From Albidovulum sediminis (lineage in GTDB: Bacteria; Pseudomonadota; Alphaproteobacteria; Rhodobacterales; Rhodobacteraceae): DNA of 64,000 bases. Of this stretch, positions 19,983-29,095 are shown piece after piece (position 1 is the stretch's first letter; each line of letters begins with the position of its first letter). Location: contig NZ_JAOCQF010000002.1 of assembly GCF_025380365.1 (NCBI RefSeq), positions 452,846 to 516,845 on the forward strand, in the 5' to 3' direction. The notes beneath the pieces are model-generated. The model did no database searches. It was not told where the DNA came from and saw only the letters and a list, made by a program, of their open reading frames with translations. The translations under genes and the position numbers were made by a program.

Positions 19983-21298
19983 CCGCGAATGTAGTGCAAA
20001 CCCTGGAAGCCTGCGCGCAACGCGGCGGTTTCCGGCGCCAGGCTTTCGGGGTCGTTCGACCTCAGCGCGGCCGCGATCAGTCGGGCGAGGGCCGGGGCGT
20101 CCGCCTCGGTCACGCCGCGCCGCACAAGCTCGGGCGTCCCGATCCTGAGGCCGTTGAGGTCGCCCGCCACCTCGGGGATCGGAAGGCCGATGCCGCAGGC
20201 CAGGAACCCGGCCTTGCGCAGCGTCTTTGAGGCGGTTTGCCCACCCCCGAAGGCCGCCGCCTCAAGCGCGAACTGGTGCGAGGCGGTCGCGCCGCGCGCC
20301 GAGGCAAAGACCGGCATTCCCTCGGCCGTCAACGCCATGGCCAGTGCCCGCGCGACCGAGATCATCTTGCCCGCGTAGGCGCCCCCAAGATCGCGCCAGT
20401 CGAGCAGCGTCATCGCCAGCGCCGCCACCCGGCCCGCGTCGAAGTTCGCCGTCATGCCCGGAAAGGCGATCCTGTCCAGCCGTTCCGCGATCCCGGCGTC
20501 ATTCGTCACGATCAGCCCCCCGGCTGGTCCGCCCAGGCTTTTGTAGGTGGACATGGTCATCAGGTCGGCGCCCTCGGCCAGCGGATCGTCCCACTGGCCG
20601 CCGGCGATGATGCCGCACTGGTGGGCCGCGTCGAAAAGGACGCGCGCGCCGACCTCATCCGCGATGGCGCGGATGTCGCGCACGGGGTGCGGAAAGAGGT
20701 TGAGCGACCCGCCGATGGTGATGAGCACGGGCCGCACGCGCCGCGCGAGGTCGCGCAGCGCGTCAAGGTCGACGGTGTAGCCGTCGGCATCGACCGGCGC
20801 AGGGTGCGTGACCAGGCCGTAAAGTCCCGCGCACCCCGCCGCATGGTGGGTGACGTGGCCGCCGACGGTGGCGGGCGGCGCGATGATGTGATCGCCCGGC
20901 TTCGTCAGCGCCATGAACCCGTAAAGGTTGGCCATGGCCCCCGAAAAGACGCGCAGTTCCGCGTATTTCGCGCGAAAGACCTCGGCCGCCAGTTCGGCCG
21001 CAATGGTCTCGATCTCCTCGATCGCCTCAAGCCCCATCTCGTACTTGTCGCCCGGATAGCCAAGCGAGGGGCGCGACCCGAGGCCCGCCGACAACAGCGC
21101 CTCTGCCCGCGGGTTCATCACGTTTGTCGCGGGGTTGAGGTTGAAGCAGTCACGGTCGTGGGTGCGGCGGTTCGCCTCGGCCAGCCGTTCGATGCGGCGG
21201 GCGACCTCGGCCGACGGCGCCGCGGTTTCGCCGGCATGGCGCTGGATCAGGGTTTCGCAGGGCGCGGGCACCCAGTCACGCGGGGTTAGATGGGGCAT
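19979..21298 (-). CDS. Divergent serine hydroxymethyltransferase-like PLP enzyme
   Basis: This 439-residue fold-type I PLP protein resembles SHMT in its N-terminal SLGYPGDKYEMGLEAIEEIE, VFSGAMANLYGFMAL and the PLP-aspartate region VLFDAAHQCGIIAGG. The PLP lysine lies in STYKSLGGPAGGLI, where classical GlyA has a THKTLRGPRGG-type sequence. This points to a paralogue acting on another beta-hydroxy-amino acid (for example an alpha-methylserine- or threonine-aldolase-like reaction) rather than the housekeeping glyA. It is divergent from a LysR-type regulator 95 bp away, probably its controller. Confidence 0.8.
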   Translation of the reverse strand: MPHLTPRDWVPAPCETLIQRHAGETAAPSAEVARRIERLAEANRRTHDRDCFNLNPATNVMNPRAEALLSAGLGSRPSLGYPGDKYEMGLEAIEEIETIAAELAAEVFRAKYAELRVFSGAMANLYGFMALTKPGDHIIAPPATVGGHVTHHAAGCAGLYGLVTHPAPVDADGYTVDLDALRDLARRVRPVLITIGGSLNLFPHPVRDIRAIADEVGARVLFDAAHQCGIIAGGQWDDPLAEGADLMTMSTYKSLGGPAGGLIVTNDAGIAERLDRIAFPGMTANFDAGRVAALAMTLLDWRDLGGAYAGKMISVARALAMALTAEGMPVFASARGATASHQFALEAAAFGGGQTASKTLRKAGFLACGIGLPIPEVAGDLNGLRIGTPELVRRGVTEADAPALARLIAAALRSNDPESLAPETAALRAGFQGLHYIRG

Positions 21299-21346
21299 CG
21301 AATCCTCCTTTAGTCCGGGGCATCTGAACCCGTGGGGCTTGCGCGG

Positions 21347-21361
21347 GCAAATGAGATTTGC
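21347..21361. promoter_or_regulatory. Inverted repeat between the SHMT-like gene and lysR
   Basis: GCAAAT-GAG-ATTTGC is a perfect 6-bp inverted repeat in the 95-bp divergent intergenic region. LysR-type regulators usually bind such imperfect dyads and control the divergent gene. It does not fit the T-N11-A rule exactly, so assignment is tentative. Confidence 0.4.
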
Positions 21362-21393
21362 AAGACCTTAGGCGTAGAAAATCTGAGGCTGGT

Positions 21394-22263
21394 ATGCCGG
21401 TTTCCCCGCCTCCCCTGAAGGGCCTTCCGCTGAATGCGCTTCGCGCTTTCGAAGCTGCCGCGCGCCTCGGCGGGTTTGCTGCCGCGGCAACGGAACTGGG
21501 CGTGACCGCCGGCGCGATCACCGCCCATGTCAAGACGCTGGAGGAGGCGCTGGGCGCGCCGCTCTTCGAGCGTCACGCCAGGGGTGTGCGGCTGACCGCG
21601 CTGGGCCAGCGGGTGCTGCCCGATTTCGTCGAGGCGTTCGACCGGCTCGGGCTTGCGGTGCAGACGCTTCGGGCTGAAGCGGCGCCACGGCAGGTCCATA
21701 TCGCGACCTTGCCCGCCATCGCACAGCTTTGGCTGTCCCCGCGACTGCCCGCGATCCGGGCCGCCGCGCCGGAAATCGCCGTTTCCATCACAGCGATGGA
21801 GGCGCCGCCGGACCTCAAGCGCGCGCCCTTCGACCTCAACCTCTTCTTCCGCGAGGACAACCTTGGCCGGCTTGTCAGCGCGGACGAGATCTTTCCCGTC
21901 TGCGCGCCGCAACTGGCCGCCGACCTCGTCCATCCGCGCGATCTGGCGCAGGTGCCGTGCCTGTCCGATGCCGTCTGGGCCGATGACTGGCAGCTTTGGG
22001 CCGAGGTCGCCGCACCCGGTTGGTCGTTTGCCCCGCGCGGGCCGGTCTTTTCGCTCTACGCGCTCGCGGTCGAGGAAACGGTGAACGGGGCAGGGGTGCT
22101 TGTCGGTCACGAACCGCTGGTCGCGCAGCAGCTCGCCACCGGGGCGCTGGTGGCCCCCTTCGGCGCCAGACGCAGGCTCCGGCGCACGCTGCGCCTGTGG
22201 TCCGCGCGCCCGCTGCGCCCCGGTTCCGCCGCGGCGCGGGTCGCGGACTGGCTTTCGGCCTAG
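21394..22263 (+). CDS. LysR-family transcriptional regulator (GcvA-like)
   Basis: This 289-residue protein starts at the ATG at 21394 behind TGAGG. The N-terminal winged helix-turn-helix [26 protein letters not shown] is followed by [30 protein letters not shown], close to the GcvA subgroup. A two-lobed effector-binding domain makes up the rest. It is divergent from the SHMT-like gene, consistent with control of a one-carbon or amino-acid lyase function. Its stop overlaps the convergent deoD stop. Confidence 0.88.
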   Translation: MPVSPPPLKGLPLNALRAFEAAARLGGFAAAATELGVTAGAITAHVKTLEEALGAPLFERHARGVRLTALGQRVLPDFVEAFDRLGLAVQTLRAEAAPRQVHIATLPAIAQLWLSPRLPAIRAAAPEIAVSITAMEAPPDLKRAPFDLNLFFREDNLGRLVSADEIFPVCAPQLAADLVHPRDLAQVPCLSDAVWADDWQLWAEVAAPGWSFAPRGPVFSLYALAVEETVNGAGVLVGHEPLVAQQLATGALVAPFGARRRLRRTLRLWSARPLRPGSAAARVADWLSA

Positions 22264-22964
22264 GAAAAGGCCGCCTGAAGCGCGATTTCCACCATGGTGC
22301 CGAAGCTGCGTTCGCGGTCTTCGGCCGGCAACGCCTCATGCGTGATCAGGTGATCGGAGATGGTCAGGATCGCCAGCGCCCGTGCGCCGAGACGGGCGGC
22401 GACCGTGTAAAGCTCCGCCGCCTCCATCTCGACGCAGAGCGTGCCGTGGCGGGCCAGCACCTCGTTCAGGTCGGGGCGTTCATCGTAGAAGACATCGGCC
22501 GAATAGATGCCGCCGACATGCGTGGGCGTCCCGTTCGCGCGGGCTGCCGCGACGGCCTTTTCCAGCAGGCCGTAATCGGCGCAGGGCGCGAACTGCATCT
22601 CCCGGAAGAACCCGCGCGAGGGGGTGGACATGGTCGAGGCGGTCATGGCGATGACGATGTCGCGCACCTTGACGCGGTCCAGCATCGCGCCGGCCGATCC
22701 GATCCGGATCAGCGTCTTCGCGCCGTATTCGCGGATCAGTTCGTTCGCGTAGATCGACAGCGACGGCATCCCCATGCCGGAGCCGTGGATCGTCACCCGA
22801 TGGCCCTTCCAGGTGCCGGTGAATCCCAGCATCCCCCGCACCTCGTTGACGCAGACGGGATCGGTCAGGAACGTTTCCGCCGCCCAGCGGGCGCGGCGCG
22901 GATCGCCGGGCATCAGGACGGTTTCGGCGATGTCGCCGGGCTTGGCGCCGATATGCGGGGTCAT
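22260..22964 (-). CDS. deoD: Purine-nucleoside phosphorylase, DeoD type
   Basis: This 234-residue hexameric-type phosphorylase cleaves purine (deoxy)ribonucleosides with phosphate. It begins [22 protein letters not shown]. Family signatures are [24 protein letters not shown] and [28 protein letters not shown] with the nucleoside-binding MEAAELY and catalytic Asp. The ATG at 22964 restores the usual length; the upstream extension is not conserved. It may act with the BMP-type ABC importer 17 kb away, which is a functional inference only. Confidence 0.95.
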   Translation of the reverse strand: MTPHIGAKPGDIAETVLMPGDPRRARWAAETFLTDPVCVNEVRGMLGFTGTWKGHRVTIHGSGMGMPSLSIYANELIREYGAKTLIRIGSAGAMLDRVKVRDIVIAMTASTMSTPSRGFFREMQFAPCADYGLLEKAVAAARANGTPTHVGGIYSADVFYDERPDLNEVLARHGTLCVEMEAAELYTVAARLGARALAILTISDHLITHEALPAEDRERSFGTMVEIALQAAFS

Positions 22965-23056
22965 GCGGTGTCTCTCGGTTGCGGGTCGGGCCACATGGTA
23001 ACGCCCGCGGGTTCCGCAGCAAGACCGAACTTGAGCGCGCCGGCCGCAGGAAGGTC

Positions 23057-25024
23057 CTACTCCGCCGCCTCTGCCTTCGGCTCGGCAAGGCCGACGATGT
23101 CGCCCATGATCCGGTTCAGCTGGAAATCCTTGGGCGTGTAGACCCTTGCGACGCCCATGGCCGAAAGCGCCGCGCCGTCTTCGTCGGGGATGATCCCGCC
23201 GACGACGACCGGCACCCGGCCCAGGCCGGCCGCCCGCATCCGATCCATCACCTCGGCCACCAGCGGCAGGTGACTGCCCGACAGGATCGACAGGCCGACC
23301 ACATGCGCGCCCTCGCTTTCGGCCGCGGCGACGATCTGCGCCGGCGTCAGGCGGATGCCCTCGTAGTGGATGTCCATGCCGCAGTCGCGGGCGCGTGCGG
23401 CGATCTGCTCGGCGCCGTTCGAATGGCCGTCAAGTCCCGGTTTGCCGACGACGAACTTCAGCCGCCGCCCGAGGCGGGTGGAGACCGCATCGACGGCGGC
23501 GCGCAGATCGTCGAGCCCCTCGGTGCGGTTTGACGGCGCCCGCGCGACCCCGGTAGGGCCACGATACTCGCCGTGCACGGCGCGCAGGACGCCGGCCCAT
23601 TCGCCGGTGGTGACCCCCGCCTTCGCGCAGGCAATCGAGGGGGGCATGATGTTGCGCCCCTCCGCCGCCGCGCGGCGGAGCGCGGCCAGCGCCGCCTCGA
23701 CGGCGCGCGGGTCGCGGGCCTGCCGCCAGGCGTTCAGGCGCCCGATCTGTTCGGCCTCGACCGCCGGATCGACGGTCAGGATAGCGCCGTCGCCCGCGGT
23801 CAGAGGCGAGGCCTCGCCCGCCTGCCAGCGGTTGACGCCGACGACGACGGTCTCGCCCGCCTCGATCCGGCTCAGCCGCTCTGCATTGGCCTCGACAAGG
23901 CGGCCCTTCATGTAGTCGATCGCGGCGATTGCGCCCCCCATGCCGTCCAGCGTCTCGAGTTCCGACCGCGCGCCCTGTTTCAGCGCCTCGACCCGGGCCG
24001 CGACCACGGGGCTGCCGTCGAAAAGGTCGCCGTATTCGAGAAGGTCGGTTTCGTAGGCGAGGATCTGCTGCATCCGGAGCGACCATTGCTGGTCCCACGG
24101 CCGTGGCAGCCCCAGCGCCTCGTTCCAGGCGGGAAGCTGCACGGCGCGGGCGCGCGCATTCTTCGAGAGCGTCACCGCAAGCATCTCCAGAAGGATGCGG
24201 TAGACGTTGTTCTCCGGCTGCTGTTCGGTCAGGCCAAGCGAGTTGACCTGCACGCCATAGCGGAAGCGGCGGTATTTCTCCTCCTCGATCCCGTAGCGGT
24301 CGCGGCAGATCTCGTCCCAAAGCTCGGCGAAGGCGCGCATCTTGCACATCTCTGTGACGAAGCGGATGCCCGCGTTCACGAAGAAGGAGATGCGGCCGAC
24401 CATAGCCGGAAAGTCGGCCGCCGCCACCTTTCCCTTCAGGTCGTCGAGCACCGCGATGCCGGTTGCCAGCGCGAAGGCCAGCTCCTGCTCGGGCGTCGCG
24501 CCGGCTTCCTGCAGGTGGTAGGAACAGACGTTCATCGGGTTCCATTTCGGCAGGTGCCCGGCTGTATAGGCGGCCACGTCGGTGATCATCCGCAGCGAGG
24601 GCTTCGGCGGGCAGATATAGGTTCCGCGACTGAGATATTCCTTGATGATGTCGTTCTGCACCGTTCCTTGCAGTTTTCGAACATCCGCGCCCTGTTCCTC
24701 GGCCACCGCCACATAAAGCGCCAGAAGCCAGGGCGCGGTCGCGTTGATGGTCATGGAGGTGTTCATCTCCTCCAGCGGGATCCCTTGGAAAAGCGCACGC
24801 ATGTCGCCCAGGTGGCAGACCGGGACGCCGACCTTGCCGACCTCGCCCCGGGCAAGCTCGTGGTCGCTGTCATAGCCCGTCTGTGTCGGCAGGTCGAAGG
24901 CGACGGAAAGGCCCGTCTGTCCCTTGGCAAGGTTGGCGCGGTAAAGCGCGTTCGACTTCTCGGCGGTCGAGTGGCCCGCGTAGGTGCGGAAAAGCCATGG
25001 CTTGTCGCGTGTCGCCTCGGTCAT
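23057..25024 (-). CDS. ecm: Ethylmalonyl-CoA mutase (B12-dependent)
   Basis: This 655-residue coenzyme-B12 mutase converts ethylmalonyl-CoA to methylsuccinyl-CoA. It begins [25 protein letters not shown], typical of the MeaA/Ecm branch rather than the methylmalonyl-CoA mutase large subunit. The TIM barrel carries [20 protein letters not shown]-like [10 protein letters not shown] and GTVQNDI. The C-terminal cobalamin domain (about residues 515-650) has the DxHxxG motif (GLDGHSNG) and [12 protein letters not shown] good promoter (TTGACA-N17-CTATCT) lies upstream. The ATG at 25024 follows TCAGGAGG. Confidence 0.95.
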   Translation of the reverse strand: MTEATRDKPWLFRTYAGHSTAEKSNALYRANLAKGQTGLSVAFDLPTQTGYDSDHELARGEVGKVGVPVCHLGDMRALFQGIPLEEMNTSMTINATAPWLLALYVAVAEEQGADVRKLQGTVQNDIIKEYLSRGTYICPPKPSLRMITDVAAYTAGHLPKWNPMNVCSYHLQEAGATPEQELAFALATGIAVLDDLKGKVAAADFPAMVGRISFFVNAGIRFVTEMCKMRAFAELWDEICRDRYGIEEEKYRRFRYGVQVNSLGLTEQQPENNVYRILLEMLAVTLSKNARARAVQLPAWNEALGLPRPWDQQWSLRMQQILAYETDLLEYGDLFDGSPVVAARVEALKQGARSELETLDGMGGAIAAIDYMKGRLVEANAERLSRIEAGETVVVGVNRWQAGEASPLTAGDGAILTVDPAVEAEQIGRLNAWRQARDPRAVEAALAALRRAAAEGRNIMPPSIACAKAGVTTGEWAGVLRAVHGEYRGPTGVARAPSNRTEGLDDLRAAVDAVSTRLGRRLKFVVGKPGLDGHSNGAEQIAARARDCGMDIHYEGIRLTPAQIVAAAESEGAHVVGLSILSGSHLPLVAEVMDRMRAAGLGRVPVVVGGIIPDEDGAALSAMGVARVYTPKDFQLNRIMGDIVGLAEPKAEAAE

Positions 25025-25069
25025 GACGGCCTCCTGAATCGCGCGCGTAACTTTATTTCGCAGATGCAG

Positions 25070-25098
25070 AGATAGGCGACACTTCCTGACCTTGTCAA
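25070..25098 (-). promoter_or_regulatory. ecm promoter
   Basis: On the minus strand TTGACA (25098-25093) and CTATCT (25075-25070) are spaced by 17 bp. The downstream hexamer lies about 46 bp before the ecm ATG. This is one of the best sigma-70-type matches in the window. Confidence 0.65.
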
Positions 25099-25159
25099 TT
25101 CGCTGCGTTGCGGCATCCGGGGATTTACCGGCGCATCGCGACCTGTCAGGGTCCGTCCC

Positions 25160-26575
25160 ATGTTCCAGCCGGTCACGCTTCCCCTTTGGCTTTTCGTCCT
25201 GATCCTCGTCTTCGCCGGGGTGACCTTCGCCTCGCATTTCCTGTTTCCGTCGGTCCGCTGGTTCTTCCGCCGCAGGGTGGAGCGGGTGGTGACGCGCCTG
25301 AACGCGCGGCTCGAACGGCCGATCCAGCCCTTCAAGCTGATGGCCCGGCCGGACATGATCGTGCGGCTGACGCACGACCCGAAGGTGGCCGAGGCCATCG
25401 CAACTGAGGCAGCATCGACCGGGATACCCGAGACCGTGCATCTGGAGCGTGCGCGCCGCTACGCGCGCGAGATCGTGCCCGCCTTCTCGGCGACCGTCTA
25501 CTTCGGCTTTGCCACCCGCGCGGCCCGATGGCTGGCGCGTCTGATCTACCGGGTGCGAATCGGGCAGCTCGACACCGCCGCGCTGGCCGCGATCGACCGG
25601 AAATCGGCCGTGGTCTTCGTCATGAATCACCGCTCGAATATGGACTATGTGCTGGTGACGCATCTGGCCGCCGATCGTTCGGCGCTGTCCTATGCGGTCG
25701 GCGAATGGGCACGGGTCTGGCCGCTGTCGTGGCTGATCCGGGCGTCGGGCGCCTATTTCATCCGGCGTAAGTCGGGCAACCCTCTGTATCGCCGGGTGTT
25801 GGCCCGCTATGTCCAGATGGCCACCGCCGAGGGCGTGACGCAGGCGATCTTCCCGGAAGGCGGGCTGAGCCTTGACGGCCGCGTCGGGCGACCGAAACTC
25901 GGGCTCCTCTCCTACATCGTCGAGGGCTGGCAGGCGGACGGGCGCGACGTGGTCTTCGTGCCGGTGTCCCTGGCCTATGACCGGGTGATCGAGGACCGGG
26001 TGCTGACCGCGGCCCATGCCGCTGGCGTACGCCGGTTCCGGGCATCCTTCGGGTCGATCCTTCTGTTCTTGGGGCGCCAGATCCGAAGGCTTCTCACCGG
26101 CCGGTTCGAGCGGTTCGGCACGGCCTCGGTCAGCTTCGGCGCCCCCTTGTCGCTCTCCGCGTTCCTGGCGTCCCCTCGCGTCGATCCGACACTGGAACTG
26201 GCCGAGGAACTGATGCGGCGCATCGCCCGCAACGTGTCGATCCTGCCGGTTCCGCTTTTCTGCGCAGCCCTTGGGCAGGATGCCGATGTGGCGCTGAGCG
26301 AGGTCACTGCCCGCGCGCAGGCGCTCGCGTCCAGGCTGGAGGCGGCCGGCGCGCATCTCGATCTTCCGAACGGTTCGGCGGGCCTGGCCGTGACGCGGGC
26401 TTTGCGCATCCTGGCACTCAGGAAGGTCGTCCTGCGGGTTGGCGACAGGGTCGAGGTGCCGCCGAAGGATCGTGCGCTCATCAGCTTCTACGGGGCTCCC
26501 GTGCTGCAGCATCTTTCTGCGACTGCGGCATCGCTTGCCGAAGAAACGGCCATATGGGGCGCTTCTGAGATGTGA
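25160..26575 (+). CDS. PlsB-like glycerol-3-phosphate acyltransferase
   Basis: This 471-residue protein has an N-terminal hydrophobic segment (LPLWLFVLILVFAGVTFA, about residues 7-25) and an acyltransferase core. The HX4D catalytic motif appears as NHRSNMDYVL (about residue 155), and a FPEGGLSLDG block (about residue 232) corresponds to the substrate-binding EG motif. PlsB-family enzymes acylate sn-glycerol-3-phosphate at the inner membrane. The chain is shorter than E. coli PlsB (about 800 residues), so substrate identity is tentative. It is divergent from ecm and lies before ccr. Confidence 0.82.
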   Translation: MFQPVTLPLWLFVLILVFAGVTFASHFLFPSVRWFFRRRVERVVTRLNARLERPIQPFKLMARPDMIVRLTHDPKVAEAIATEAASTGIPETVHLERARRYAREIVPAFSATVYFGFATRAARWLARLIYRVRIGQLDTAALAAIDRKSAVVFVMNHRSNMDYVLVTHLAADRSALSYAVGEWARVWPLSWLIRASGAYFIRRKSGNPLYRRVLARYVQMATAEGVTQAIFPEGGLSLDGRVGRPKLGLLSYIVEGWQADGRDVVFVPVSLAYDRVIEDRVLTAAHAAGVRRFRASFGSILLFLGRQIRRLLTGRFERFGTASVSFGAPLSLSAFLASPRVDPTLELAEELMRRIARNVSILPVPLFCAALGQDADVALSEVTARAQALASRLEAAGAHLDLPNGSAGLAVTRALRILALRKVVLRVGDRVEVPPKDRALISFYGAPVLQHLSATAASLAEETAIWGASEM

Positions 26576-26585
26576 GAAAGTCATA

Positions 26586-26623
26586 AAATTACAAATTACA
26601 CTCATCCTCTATTGCAAAATTAC
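26586..26623 (+). repeat. Three AAATTAC direct repeats upstream of ccr
   Basis: Exact AAATTAC copies occur at 26586-26592, 26593-26599 and 26617-26623 in an unusually A+T-rich stretch. The last copy overlaps the putative -35 region of ccr. They are candidate operator half-sites for control of crotonyl-CoA carboxylase/reductase. Confidence 0.5.
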
Positions 26624-26640
26624 CAAGCCAATCCTATTCC
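26612..26640 (+). promoter_or_regulatory. ccr promoter
   Basis: TTGCAA (26612-26617) and TATTCC (26635-26640) are spaced by exactly 17 bp. Transcription would begin near 26647, which excludes the in-frame ATG at 26641 and supports the start at 26695. Confidence 0.55.
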
Positions 26641-26694
26641 ATGCCTGAACCGCTGATTGATTCTGCGATGCGGCAACAGGACCGGGAGAGACAG

Positions 26695-27987
26695 ATGGCT
26701 TTGGACACCCAGACCGAGATCGCGCCCTACGACGCGCCGGAGAAGGATCTCTACGAGATCGGCGAGATGCCCCCACTCGGCTATGTGCCGAAGCAGATGT
26801 ATGCCTGGGCCATCCGCCGCGAGCGCCACGGCGAGCCCGACACCGCGATGCAGGTCGAGGTGGTCGAGACGCCGGAGATCGACTCGAACGAGGTGCTGGT
26901 CCTCGTGATGGCGGCGGGGGTGAACTACAACGGAGTCTGGGCCGCGCTTGGCATCCCGATCAGCCCCTTCGACGGCCACAAGGCACCCTACCACATCGCC
27001 GGGTCCGACGCCTCGGGCATCGTCTGGAAGGTCGGCGACAAGGTGAAGCGCTGGAAGGTCGGCGACGAGGTCGTGGTGCATTGCAACCAGGACGACGGCG
27101 ACGACGAGGAATGCAACGGCGGCGACCCGATGTTCTCGCCCAGCCAGCGGATCTGGGGCTACGAGACGCCGGACGGTTCCTTCGCCCAGTTCACCCGGGT
27201 GCAGGCGCAGCAGCTCATGCACCGGCCGAAGCACCTGACCTGGGAGGAAAGTGCCTGCTACACGCTGACGCTGGCCACCGCCTACCGGATGCTCTTCGGC
27301 CACCGGCCGCATATCCTCAAGCCCGGCGACAACGTGCTGGTCTGGGGTGCCTCCGGTGGCCTCGGCTCCTACGCGATCCAGCTCATCAACGCGGCGGGGG
27401 CGAACGCGATCGGCGTGATCTCGGAAGAGGACAAGCGCCAGTTCGTCATGGATCTGGGCGCCAAGGGCGTGATCAACCGCAAGGAGTTCAGCTGCTGGGG
27501 CCAGATGCCCACGGTGAACACGCCGGAATACGCCGCCTGGTTCAAGGAAGCGCGCAAGTTCGGCGCGGCGATCTGGGCCATCACCGGCAAGGGCAACAAT
27601 GTCGACATGGTGTTCGAGCATCCCGGAGAGGCGACCTTCCCGGTGTCGGTCTTCGTGGTCAAGCGCGGCGGCATGGTGGTGATCTGCGCCGGCACCACGG
27701 GCTACAACCTGACCTTTGACGTGCGCTATCTCTGGATGCACCAGAAGCGCGTGCAGGGCAGCCACTTCGCCAACCTCAAGCAGGCGAGCGCGGCCAACAA
27801 GCTGATGCTGGAGCGCCGGCTCGACCCCTGCATGTCCGAGGTCTTTCCCTGGGCGGAGATTCCGGCCGCGCATATGAAGATGCGCCGGAACGAGCACAAA
27901 CCGGGCAATATGGCCGTGCTGGTGCAGTCGCCCAGAACGGGATTGCGCACCTTCGAGGACGCGTTGGAGGCCGGGCGGCGCGGCTGA
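26695..27987 (+). CDS. ccr: Crotonyl-CoA carboxylase/reductase
   Basis: This 430-residue MDR-superfamily enzyme reductively carboxylates crotonyl-CoA to ethylmalonyl-CoA with NADPH and CO2, the key step of the ethylmalonyl-CoA pathway. It starts MALDTQTEIAPYDAPEKDLYEIGEMPPLG behind GGGAGAGA. The VWGASGGLGSYAIQL NADPH loop, the GVNYNGVWAALG segment, and the long insertions typical of Ccr (HCNQDDGDDEECNGGDP) are present. Length equals that of the R. sphaeroides enzyme as I recall it. The gene has its own promoter and a strong terminator, so it is monocistronic. Confidence 0.97.
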   Translation: MALDTQTEIAPYDAPEKDLYEIGEMPPLGYVPKQMYAWAIRRERHGEPDTAMQVEVVETPEIDSNEVLVLVMAAGVNYNGVWAALGIPISPFDGHKAPYHIAGSDASGIVWKVGDKVKRWKVGDEVVVHCNQDDGDDEECNGGDPMFSPSQRIWGYETPDGSFAQFTRVQAQQLMHRPKHLTWEESACYTLTLATAYRMLFGHRPHILKPGDNVLVWGASGGLGSYAIQLINAAGANAIGVISEEDKRQFVMDLGAKGVINRKEFSCWGQMPTVNTPEYAAWFKEARKFGAAIWAITGKGNNVDMVFEHPGEATFPVSVFVVKRGGMVVICAGTTGYNLTFDVRYLWMHQKRVQGSHFANLKQASAANKLMLERRLDPCMSEVFPWAEIPAAHMKMRRNEHKPGNMAVLVQSPRTGLRTFEDALEAGRRG

Positions 27988-28021
27988 TTTTGCGGCGAAA
28001 AGCAGGCAGCATTCTGGAGGA

Positions 28022-28048
28022 CGCGCCACCCATGGTGGCGCGTTTTTT
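28022..28048 (+). terminator. Rho-independent terminator of ccr
   Basis: CGCGCCACC-CAT-GGTGGCGCG forms a perfect 9-bp stem with a 3-nt loop, followed immediately by six T. It lies 34 bp after the ccr stop. It is the clearest intrinsic terminator in the window. Confidence 0.92.
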
Positions 28049-28083
28049 CCATCCTTTGTTTTTCAATGACTTGACGTAAGCGT

Positions 28084-28102
28084 TTCCCCCATTTTCGGGG
28101 AA
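28084..28102. promoter_or_regulatory. Candidate lux-box-like palindrome upstream of the luxR locus
   Basis: TTCCCC-N7-GGGGAA is a perfect 6-bp inverted repeat spanning 19 bp, the size of a LuxR-type binding site. It lies about 80 bp before the small ORF that precedes luxR, and just downstream of a TTGACG (28071-28076). Assignment as a binding site for the adjacent LuxR is inference. Confidence 0.45.
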
Positions 28103-28182
28103 TTGCAAAGGGGCCAGCCTCGTCCGATTCTTCGTCAAAAGATTGCGAACAAGGGTTCAGTTCACTTCACGCGAGAGTTGAA

Positions 28183-28398
28183 ATGCATTACGAATGGATT
28201 TTGGATGTGCTGAGTGATCTCAAGTCTTTCGCCCAGGGGAACGGTCTGCCCGAACTGGCTGAACAGTTGGGGGACACATCGATCATCGCGGCGACGGAAA
28301 TCGCCCGGCTGTCCGAGGACAGGATCGGAGGCCAGGCACCGGATGCGGGCAAGGTTGCGGCGGTTCGTTGGGGAACTACAGCAAGCGACAACGCGTGA
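28183..28398 (+). CDS. Small conserved-looking protein upstream of luxR
   Basis: This 71-residue acidic protein (MHYEWILDVLSDLKSFAQGNGLPELAEQLGD) has no signal peptide. The first half looks like two amphipathic helices and the C-terminus is polar. It starts after the candidate lux box, and its 3' end overlaps the luxR reading frame by 56 nt, suggesting translational coupling. I recall similar small ORFs ahead of luxR genes in Rhodobacteraceae, but no function is known to me. Confidence 0.65.
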   Translation: MHYEWILDVLSDLKSFAQGNGLPELAEQLGDTSIIAATEIARLSEDRIGGQAPDAGKVAAVRWGTTASDNA

Positions 28399-29056
28399 CG
28401 ATCTCCAGCGCCATGTCGGCTGGCTGCGCGACCAACTTGGAATTGACCACCTCGTCTATCACTCGGTCAGCGGCGCCGGGCAGCAGTACGGAATACTGAC
28501 CTATTCCGACGACTGGGTGCGTCGCTACGTCGACGAGGGCTACGCGCGCATCGATCCCGTGGTGCAGGGCAGCCTGCGCCGCTTCGAGCCCATCGACTGG
28601 AAGGAACTGGACTGGAGCGGCCGCCAGTCCCGCAACTTTCTGGGAGAGGCGATTTCCGCAGGCGTTGGCAACCAGGGATATTCGGTGCCGATCCGCGGAC
28701 CGGGGGGCCAGTTCGCGCTGTTCACCATTTCCGGTCGGGTTTCGGATGCCTCCTGGGGCCGGTTCGTCACCAGCACCACGACGGAAGTGCTGCTTGCCGC
28801 CCATTTCCTGAACCAGAAGGCACAGGAGATCGTGCAGGGCGCGGCGCAGGGCGATGCCCAGCCGCTCAGCGGACGCGAGATCGACGTGCTGACGCTGCTG
28901 GCGCTGGGCATGAACCGCGCGCAGGCCGCCGATGCTCTGCAAATCTCGGAGCATACCCTGCGGTCCTACATCGAAAGCGCCCGCATCAAGCTGGGCGCGA
29001 TGAACACGACGCACGCGGTCGCGCGCGCCGTCGCGGGCGGTCTCGTGCTGCTCTAG
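28343..29056 (+). CDS. LuxR-family quorum-sensing regulator with autoinducer-binding domain
   Basis: This 237-residue protein has an N-terminal autoinducer-binding domain with conserved DDWVRRYVDEGYARIDPVV (W, Y, DP of the acyl-homoserine-lactone pocket) and PIDW. A C-terminal LuxR-type helix-turn-helix follows (LSGREIDVLTLLALGMNRAQAADALQIS). The start is placed at the ATG at 28343, just before the domain. The upstream in-frame stretch is the shadow of the small ORF. It lies directly before a luxI-type synthase gene, so it is a cognate pair rather than a solo. The signal is probably a long-chain AHL if it resembles Rhodobacter CerR. Confidence 0.92.
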   Translation: MRARLRRFVGELQQATTRDDLQRHVGWLRDQLGIDHLVYHSVSGAGQQYGILTYSDDWVRRYVDEGYARIDPVVQGSLRRFEPIDWKELDWSGRQSRNFLGEAISAGVGNQGYSVPIRGPGGQFALFTISGRVSDASWGRFVTSTTTEVLLAAHFLNQKAQEIVQGAAQGDAQPLSGREIDVLTLLALGMNRAQAADALQISEHTLRSYIESARIKLGAMNTTHAVARAVAGGLVLL

Positions 29057-29095
29057 GGTGACCCGCTAGGCTCCTGTTAACCAGTTTTCATTAAG

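Noticed and set aside
23057-26605. 1182-residue frame ending in ethylmalonyl-CoA mutase
   Set aside because: Only the last 655 residues match Ecm. The promoter and RBS at 25024-25098 and the divergent PlsB-like gene make the upstream part a shadow.
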